From Candidatus Gerdarchaeota archaeon (GTDB taxonomy: Archaea > Asgardarchaeota > Heimdallarchaeia > JABLTI01): a stretch of DNA of 5,804 nucleotides. Below the pieces are notes generated by a model, which was not told the origin of the DNA, made no database searches, and worked only from the letters and a program-made list of their open reading frames with translations. Of this stretch, positions 1-4,246 are shown piece after piece (position 1 is the stretch's first letter; the number at the start of each line of letters is the position of its first letter). Position numbers and translations under genes: made by a program. The stretch spans positions 1 to 5,804 of the forward strand of contig JAEORJ010000410.1 in assembly GCA_016840945.1 (NCBI GenBank). The letters run 5' to 3'.

Positions 1-1698
1 GGCAAAACAATCACTGCAACTACTTTTATGATTATGGCTAGTAAAGGATTGATTAGCCTTGATAATCCTATAAGGAAATATTACCCAGAATTTACTGTTA
101 ATACAAAATTCGGTGATAAAGATGAGGAAATAGCAAAAATAACTTTTCGAAGGATGTTAAGTCATACTGCAGGTTTTACCCACGAAGCACCAATTGGAAA
201 TAATTACGATGATAAACCTTGTACATTTGAGAAACATATAGCTAGTATTAACAATATTTGGTTACGAAGTAAAGTTGGTTCTGAATTTGCTTATGCTAAT
301 ATAGGATTGGATTTGACCGCTTATATTCTTGGAAAAACTCAAAATAAGTCATATCAACAAGTTGTTAGAGATGAGCTTTTCCATCCACTAGGTATTGTAA
401 CAGCAACATTAGATATAGGAGAAGCAAAGAAACATTCCTTTGCTAAAGGGCATATTGGAGAGTATGGCACACCTGTAGTTCAGGTTCCTATGTTGGGAGC
501 TGGTGGTGTTTATATTTCTGTAAACGAACAGGCAAAATTTGCTATGCTTCATTTAAACAAAGGTAAAGTAAATGGTAAAGAACTTATAACTGAAGAATTG
601 TTTGAGGAAATGTACAAATCACAATTTGAAAAAAATGGATTAAAATCTTCTTTTGGATTAGGATTATACAAAGAAAATTCAATCAATGGTTCAGAAGTTT
701 ACTCACATGGTGGAGGAGGATATGGTTATCTAACTCAGCATACATGGATACCAAAATATGGTCTTGCAGCAATAATTTTCACAAATAGCTCACACCATGA
801 AAACAAACACATACCAATAGCAAGAAAAGCCTTAGAATTAATGATTAAAGAGAAAACTAAACCTCAGATGGTTGAAATCATTCCTGAAAAGCTAAAACGG
901 TTAACTGGTACCTTTTATGGTTATAGAACACCAATGCAAAATATTGTTTTTGAGGATGGACATTTAATAATTTATGATACTATAGGTAACAAATTCCTAT
1001 TATATCCACAAACTGAATTGGAATTTTTAACTGAAGAAAACTACCAAATTACATTTAAATTAGATGAATATGACAAAGTAAAATACCTCGAATACAACAT
1101 AGGAGGAAAATTTGGAACACTCAAATACAATGATGGACCAAATGATCAACCAGGACCAAATGAGGAATCTTGGAAAGACCTGTTAGGAATTTATGAATTC
1201 TCTTGCTATGGTTTGAAATATTATTATGGACTAGGAGAATTTAATGGTCATCTGTACATTTACATGAATGATAGATACAAATTAGAAAAATACCAAAAAA
1301 ATCTTTATTTTACACCTGATGGCGAGAGTTTACTCATTAATGATGATAATATAAGATATAGAAATGTAACTCTAATAAAAGGTAATTTAGATATAGATGA
1401 ATTGATCAAAGATTGTAACTTAACAAAACACAAAAGGGAAGCATATAAAGAAATTTTCCAGATTACTACAGGTATTCTCTATTGGTCAAGTGGATTTGAA
1501 AAAGCATTCGCTTTCATATTGAAAGTAGTAACAGTTGACAATATTTACCAAGAACTTCTTTTCAGCTTTGGCAAGTTATTACTTTTTTATCGAAAATTCG
1601 ACTATGCGGAACAATGTTTTAAGAAATTAATTGAATTAGATGAAAATAATTCAAAAGCAAAAGAGATATTATCTAAAATTAAAGATGAACAAAAGTGA
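1..1698 (+). CDS. Beta-lactamase-fold serine hydrolase (class C / PBP-like) with C-terminal beta domains and TPR, 5' partial
   Basis: The reading frame is open from the first base, so the gene begins upstream; the ATG at 28 lies inside the domain. Numbering from base 1, the protein opens with GKTITATTFM, which matches the segment after the SxxK motif. K2 is the motif lysine, so the nucleophilic serine should lie two codons before the window. The second motif is Y-A-N at residues 98-100 and the third is HGGGG from residue 236, replacing KTG as in many class C and esterase-like members. The catalytic domain ends near residue 290. Two related beta-rich segments follow (about 300-380 and 393-465), then a helical region and a TPR-like helix pair (about 517-562). 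No signal peptide can be judged because the N terminus is missing. The family includes peptidases, esterases and lactamases; the substrate here is unknown. Antibiotic resistance should not be assumed. Confidence 0.9.
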   Translation, partial: GKTITATTFMIMASKGLISLDNPIRKYYPEFTVNTKFGDKDEEIAKITFRRMLSHTAGFTHEAPIGNNYDDKPCTFEKHIASINNIWLRSKVGSEFAYANIGLDLTAYILGKTQNKSYQQVVRDELFHPLGIVTATLDIGEAKKHSFAKGHIGEYGTPVVQVPMLGAGGVYISVNEQAKFAMLHLNKGKVNGKELITEELFEEMYKSQFEKNGLKSSFGLGLYKENSINGSEVYSHGGGGYGYLTQHTWIPKYGLAAIIFTNSSHHENKHIPIARKALELMIKEKTKPQMVEIIPEKLKRLTGTFYGYRTPMQNIVFEDGHLIIYDTIGNKFLLYPQTELEFLTEENYQITFKLDEYDKVKYLEYNIGGKFGTLKYNDGPNDQPGPNEESWKDLLGIYEFSCYGLKYYYGLGEFNGHLYIYMNDRYKLEKYQKNLYFTPDGESLLINDDNIRYRNVTLIKGNLDIDELIKDCNLTKHKREAYKEIFQITTGILYWSSGFEKAFAFILKVVTVDNIYQELLFSFGKLLLFYRKFDYAEQCFKKLIELDENNSKAKEILSKIKDEQK

Positions 1699-1709
1699 AA
1701 TAGCTATTT
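1698..1709. repeat. 12-bp perfect palindrome at the end of the serine hydrolase gene
   Basis: AAATAGCTATTT is its own reverse complement and starts on the last base of the TGA stop codon. It is followed by T-rich sequence on the + strand, so it could help end transcription. It is short and AT-rich, so chance is a real alternative. Confidence 0.3.
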
Positions 1710-1740
1710 TAATTTTTACTTTTAGAATTTAGAAATTTTA

Positions 1741-1777
1741 TGATTCCTGATTAAATCCATTGATTTTCCAGGAATCA
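1741..1777. terminator. Two-part hairpin between convergent genes, possible bidirectional terminator
   Basis: The outer arms TGATTCCTG (1741-1749) and CAGGAATCA (1769-1777) pair perfectly over 9 bp. Inside them AAATC (1753-1757) pairs with GATTT (1762-1766) around a CATT loop, with a small 3+2 nt internal loop between the stems. The hairpin lies 42 nt after the serine hydrolase stop and 13 nt after the capA-like stop on the other strand, which fits a shared terminator for converging transcripts. On the + strand ATTTTCTTACTT follows; the minus-strand flank is AT-rich without a long T-run, so the T-tract is weak on both sides. Confidence 0.55.
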
Positions 1778-1790
1778 ATTTTCTTACTTA

Positions 1791-2774
1791 TCAAAATGAA
1801 CAATATTCATTTTTATCAAAGAATTTACAATCATCTATTAGGTCAGTTAAAATTGTTTCTTTATGAAAGAATTGTTGTATGAAAGACCATTCATAAGAAC
1901 CTACAGACCATTTCCCTTGTTTCTCAGGACCAACAACTAATTTTAACACAATACCATTTTGATGATATGGACGGTTTTTTAATCCAAAACAGTAATTACC
2001 TAAAGAAAAAGCAGCCATTTTTTTATTGGTACCATACGAAAATGATGAAACAATTTGTGGATTATGAGAATGATGACCAATAATTGCATCCCAAGTTTCT
2101 AAAAGCTTTTGAGTAAAAATAACTTGAATTGGATGAGGATATAATTGAAGCTCATAACCCCAATGTGGAAGTAAGAAATTCATAGCAGCATTTGAAATAA
2201 ATGTATCAGAAATTTCCTTGGGTCCAGACAAAAACGATTGCGGTTTATTAGATAGAAAGGTAGCATTAACTAGATTTACTTTTGAGTGAAGAAGAAGAGA
2301 TGGTTCATCTTTTTTACCTATAACCTGAAAACCATAATCTTTGAGATATTGATAACTTTCTTCAAATACAACAGAGCCAAAATCAGCAGAATGATTATTA
2401 GCACAACAAAGAATTATCCGTTCTTTTGGTATTAGTTGAATTAAAGTCTCGAGTGTTTTATCTGTATGTACCTGTGAAAAAAGAGCTTTGCCTTTCTTTG
2501 TTGTTAATAATCCTTCAAAATTTCCAATCAAATAATCACATGTTGATAAAAAAAGCCTTAATGATTTACTGATTTTAAGATCATGACCGTATAAACTCAT
2601 AATATCTCCTATAAAACCTAAAGTCAATTTAGGAGTAATAGTATTTAGGGTACTAGTTTTCGGTATAAAATTAGTTAAACCTTGATATTTTTTCCAAGGA
2701 CCAAAAAGATGATTTCTAATGAATATTAGAAGCTCTCTTTTACTATAAGGTTGTGATAATTTGTTATGGCTCAA
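1791..2774 (-). CDS. CapA/YwtB-type metallophosphoesterase-like protein (PGA_cap family)
   Basis: This 327-residue protein carries the family's motifs in order: G56-D57 in LGFIGDIM, G-N-F-E-G at 84-88, A-N-N-H at 125-128, H-W-G-Y-E at 204-208, G-H-H-S-H at 233-237 and S-L-G-N at 257-260. The conserved Asp, Asn and His residues are the expected metal ligands of the calcineurin-like fold. Family members include CapA/PgsA of poly-gamma-glutamate capsule systems, but no capB, capC or other capsule gene is nearby, so capsule synthesis is not supported. There is no signal peptide or clear membrane segment, unlike many bacterial CapA proteins, so a cytoplasmic location is likely. The start is TTG: an in-frame TGA lies directly before it, and the first internal Met is M59, inside the first motif. 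A GTGAG element precedes the TTG by 11 nt. The first 50 residues are an unassigned extension. Confidence 0.88.
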   Translation of the reverse strand: MSHNKLSQPYSKRELLIFIRNHLFGPWKKYQGLTNFIPKTSTLNTITPKLTLGFIGDIMSLYGHDLKISKSLRLFLSTCDYLIGNFEGLLTTKKGKALFSQVHTDKTLETLIQLIPKERIILCCANNHSADFGSVVFEESYQYLKDYGFQVIGKKDEPSLLLHSKVNLVNATFLSNKPQSFLSGPKEISDTFISNAAMNFLLPHWGYELQLYPHPIQVIFTQKLLETWDAIIGHHSHNPQIVSSFSYGTNKKMAAFSLGNYCFGLKNRPYHQNGIVLKLVVGPEKQGKWSVGSYEWSFIQQFFHKETILTDLIDDCKFFDKNEYCSF

Positions 2775-2785
2775 TCAATTTTCAT

Positions 2786-2790
2786 CTCAC
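2786..2790 (-). promoter_or_regulatory. Shine-Dalgarno-like GTGAG supporting the TTG start of the capA-like gene
   Basis: Read on the minus strand, GTGAG is followed by 11 nt and then the TTG start. It abuts an ATG (2785-2783) that opens a four-codon ORF (MKID, stop at 2773-2771), too close to serve that ATG. The stop of this mini-ORF overlaps the TTG as TTGA. The position favours TTG as the true start. Confidence 0.4.
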
Positions 2791-2843
2791 AAGGTTTTAC
2801 TTGAAACACAGTAAACAAAGTAAAAGATAGTATTCAAATTTTA

Positions 2844-2933
2844 TTATTGGATTTGCTCAGCATATCGTTCAATGTTAACCATTTCAAGATATCTCTGAAA
2901 CCAAAGGATGGATAAAGTAATATCTGAACTCAT
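2844..2933 (-). CDS. Possible 29-residue small protein directly after the M23-like gene
   Basis: An ATG ORF starts 2 nt after the TAA of the M23-like gene (TAACAATG) and ends at TAA, giving 29 residues. The sequence begins MSSDITLSILWFQRYLEM and ends in IERYAEQIQ. It has a balanced composition, with Trp, Phe and two Tyr, and reads like an amphipathic helix rather than translated AT-rich spacer. I recognise no family. The very short gap would allow coupled translation with the gene upstream, and 69 nt separate its stop from the capA-like start. ORFs this short are common by chance in AT-rich DNA and no clear Shine-Dalgarno is visible, so it could also be a gene remnant or noise. Confidence 0.3.
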   Translation of the reverse strand: MSSDITLSILWFQRYLEMVNIERYAEQIQ

Positions 2934-2935
2934 TG

Positions 2936-3547
2936 TTAAGGTCCACAAATAGTACCATAACCATAAAGTGCCCATAAAGAATCAAAGAGAACCTTACAAT
3001 CAGTACTAAAGAATAAATAGGGACAAATATTTTGACCATCCTCTTTCATGCCAAAATGAATGTGAGTGCCACTACCATGATAGAGAAGTTTACCAATAAC
3101 ATAGCCTTGAGGAATAATTTGACCAACTTCAACATTGATCTCAGCTCGTTGAAGATTTGCATAAGTTTCATTTAGAGCCCATGATTCGAATGGAACTTCA
3201 AAGGAGTATCTGGTATTATAACGGCAATTAACATTGGTCTGCCAATGACCACCTTTGTCATTATACCAAGTATTAATATAGGTCACTCGCAATTCACACC
3301 AAGCTATAATATCAACTGAAGCATTACACCCATAATCAATACCATTATGGAACCAACCTTCATCAGTTGTTCCATAACCACCAAGAATATGAATAACATC
3401 AGGATTTGCTACTGGAAAGCTGATCGCTGGAGCTGTAGAATCCCAAGTAGCAGGCCAAATACGCCAAAGTGCATAACTACCTATACCACCACCAAGAACG
3501 AGTAGAGGGATAGTAATACCAAGAATTATCTTCCATTTTCGTTGCAT
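2936..3547 (-). CDS. Membrane-anchored M23-like (LytM-type) metallopeptidase domain protein, degenerate active site
   Basis: This 203-residue protein starts with basic residues and one hydrophobic segment (about 7-29), followed by a domain expected outside the cell. The domain has the lysostaphin-type HxxxD motif as H67-N-G-I-D71 and the HxH motif as H162-I-H164. H67, D71 and H164 are the expected zinc ligands. The strand normally reading YAHLS reads Y129-A-N131-L, followed by the usual VGQ-x5-G-x-VIG segment, so the further catalytic His is Asn. Six cysteines (74, 84, 108, 175, 184, 201) could form disulfides, and N75-A-S and N126-E-T are possible N-glycosylation sites. About 57 residues separate the first motif from YANL. 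Family members cut peptidoglycan cross-bridges, while degenerate ones such as EnvC and NlpD regulate other enzymes; a binding or regulatory role is plausible. No Shine-Dalgarno is seen before the ATG. Confidence 0.82.
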   Translation of the reverse strand: MQRKWKIILGITIPLLVLGGGIGSYALWRIWPATWDSTAPAISFPVANPDVIHILGGYGTTDEGWFHNGIDYGCNASVDIIAWCELRVTYINTWYNDKGGHWQTNVNCRYNTRYSFEVPFESWALNETYANLQRAEINVEVGQIIPQGYVIGKLLYHGSGTHIHFGMKEDGQNICPYLFFSTDCKVLFDSLWALYGYGTICGP

Positions 3548-3570
3548 AAATTAGGATACAGTAATCAGAA

Positions 3571-3583
3571 TTAATAAATTTTT
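3571..3583 (-). promoter_or_regulatory. Candidate archaeal BRE/TATA promoter of the M23-like gene
   Basis: On the minus strand, five A's (3583-3579, purine-rich as in a BRE) lead into TTTATTAA (3578-3571). The centre is about 28 nt before the ATG at 3547, so transcription would begin at or very near the start codon. This agrees with the lack of a Shine-Dalgarno in AATTCTGATTACTGTATCC upstream and suggests a leaderless mRNA. AT-rich spacers give such matches by chance, so confidence is moderate. Confidence 0.4.
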
Positions 3584-3604
3584 CAGAAAGGTAATGATTG
3601 AAGG

Positions 3605-3670
3605 AAAAAAAATATAATAATAGTAATCACTTGATTTTCAAATAAGGATAAAAAATTTTACTTGAAAAAA
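3605..3670 (-). terminator. T-rich tracts after the zinc-ribbon gene, possible archaeal-type terminator
   Basis: Read on the minus strand after the TGA at 3678, three T-runs follow: T6 (3670-3665), T6 (3655-3650) and T8 (3612-3605). Archaeal RNA polymerase can terminate at T-runs without a strong hairpin. A weak 7-bp pairing TTTTCAA (3635-3641) with TTGAAAA (3662-3668) also exists. The stretch lies before the promoter of the M23-like gene, so it would separate the two units. Confidence 0.35.
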
Positions 3671-3677
3671 TCTTCTA

Positions 3678-4103
3678 TCAATGAAAGAACGCGATGTTCA
3701 AAACAATTACTTTTATGATTATAATAATAATCAATATCACATTAGATATTATGCCAGATAACGAAAGAATTTTGTTTCCTTTTTTAAAACCAATTGAAGC
3801 TAATACTATCCCTATAGCTGTCAATAGTAAATAGATCCCTGAAGCTATTATGACAATGTAATACCTATCACCATAATGACCTGCAAAGTAGTCCAAAGCC
3901 CAATTGCTATCTATTATAACTACATCAAGCCAAAATAAAGGAATTAAAACAATTCCAGCCAAAACTAATGATCCAATTGATAAACCATTTTGTTTTTTTC
4001 TCTCAATTTGAGAAATTTGTAATGTTAATTCCTTACCACATTTAATACAAAGTTCTTTATCCTTTGGATTTAATTGTCCACAATGTTCACAAGTTTTTTC
4101 CAT
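3678..4103 (-). CDS. Zinc-ribbon membrane protein with three predicted transmembrane segments
   Basis: This 141-residue protein begins with a zinc-ribbon of the form C5-x2-C8 ... C19-x2-C22, with CGQ and CGK knuckles that should hold one zinc ion. A polar, basic linker (about 26-40) leads to three hydrophobic segments at about 41-64, 80-105 and 111-139; the last contains six consecutive Ile. The loop between the first two segments is acidic and aromatic. By the positive-inside rule the ribbon probably faces the cytoplasm. Such short ribbon-plus-membrane proteins are common in archaea and low-GC bacteria and usually have no known function; none can be assigned here. The ATG is supported by a strong GGTGGAG nine nt upstream and by TATA-like sequence further up. 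The gene is isolated by 127 and 130 bp gaps, so it is probably transcribed alone. Confidence 0.85.
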   Translation of the reverse strand: MEKTCEHCGQLNPKDKELCIKCGKELTLQISQIERKKQNGLSIGSLVLAGIVLIPLFWLDVVIIDSNWALDYFAGHYGDRYYIVIIASGIYLLLTAIGIVLASIGFKKGNKILSLSGIISNVILIIIIIIKVIVLNIAFFH

Positions 4104-4112
4104 AATCTAAAT

Positions 4113-4119
4113 CTCCACC
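4113..4119 (-). promoter_or_regulatory. Strong Shine-Dalgarno of the zinc-ribbon gene
   Basis: GGTGGAG on the minus strand lies 9 nt before the ATG at 4103 and contains both GGTG and GGAG cores complementary to the 16S rRNA 3' end. It fixes the start and implies a leadered transcript. Confidence 0.65.
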
Positions 4120-4150
4120 AATATACTATAAAATAAATGTATATGACAGT

Positions 4151-4160
4151 TATTTAAAAA
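4151..4160 (-). promoter_or_regulatory. Candidate TATA element of the zinc-ribbon gene
   Basis: TTTTTAAATA on the minus strand is centred near 4155. A start about 26 nt downstream would give a leader of about 25 nt that still contains the GGTGGAG site. A second TATA-like stretch (TTTATTTTATA, about 4137-4127) lies closer, but would start transcription next to the ATG and skip the Shine-Dalgarno, so it is the weaker choice. Confidence 0.35.
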
Positions 4161-4182
4161 TAGCTAATTATAGAAAGCTATT
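4159..4182. repeat. Inverted repeat overlapping and upstream of the zinc-ribbon gene's TATA candidate
   Basis: AATAGCT (4159-4165) and AGCTATT (4176-4182) form a 7-bp perfect inverted repeat with a 10-nt spacer. It overlaps the edge of the TATA candidate and extends upstream of it relative to the zinc-ribbon gene, where an archaeal regulator could bind. On the + strand it is followed by T6, but no + strand gene would need a terminator here. Chance is possible in this AT-rich DNA. Confidence 0.25.
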
Positions 4183-4200
4183 ATTTTTTACTATATTATG

Positions 4201-4246
4201 AAAAAAAAAACAATAAATAACGAAGTATAGTTATTCTTCGTTATTT
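4201..4246 (-). terminator. Hairpin plus T10 intrinsic-type terminator of the FAD oxidoreductase gene
   Basis: On the minus strand AAATAACGAAG (4246-4236) pairs perfectly with CTTCGTTATTT (4225-4215), an 11-bp stem with a 10-nt loop. After ATTG come ten T's (4210-4201). The upstream arm lies in the last codons of the oxidoreductase gene and the TAA stop (4233-4231) sits in the loop. The layout is that of a bacterial intrinsic terminator, although the stem is AT-rich with only three G-C pairs. In an archaeon the T10 run alone could do the work. Confidence 0.7.

Noticed and set aside
28..30. ATG at 28 as the start of the serine hydrolase
   Set aside because: The frame is open to base 1 and encodes GKTITATTF, the conserved segment after the SxxK motif. 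A start at 28 would remove the nucleophile.
1791..2774. A poly-gamma-glutamate capsule locus
   Set aside because: Only a CapA-like protein is present. No ligase (CapB), CapC or other capsule gene is seen, and the protein has no membrane anchor.
3590..3630. Short ATG ORF on the + strand in the gap before the M23-like gene
   Set aside because: It is about seven codons long and made of A-rich spacer, so it is not distinguishable from noise.
3700..3735. ATT/ATA repeat in the zinc-ribbon gene as a microsatellite or repeat element
   Set aside because: It encodes the Ile run of the third membrane segment with mixed Ile codons, so it is explained by protein composition.
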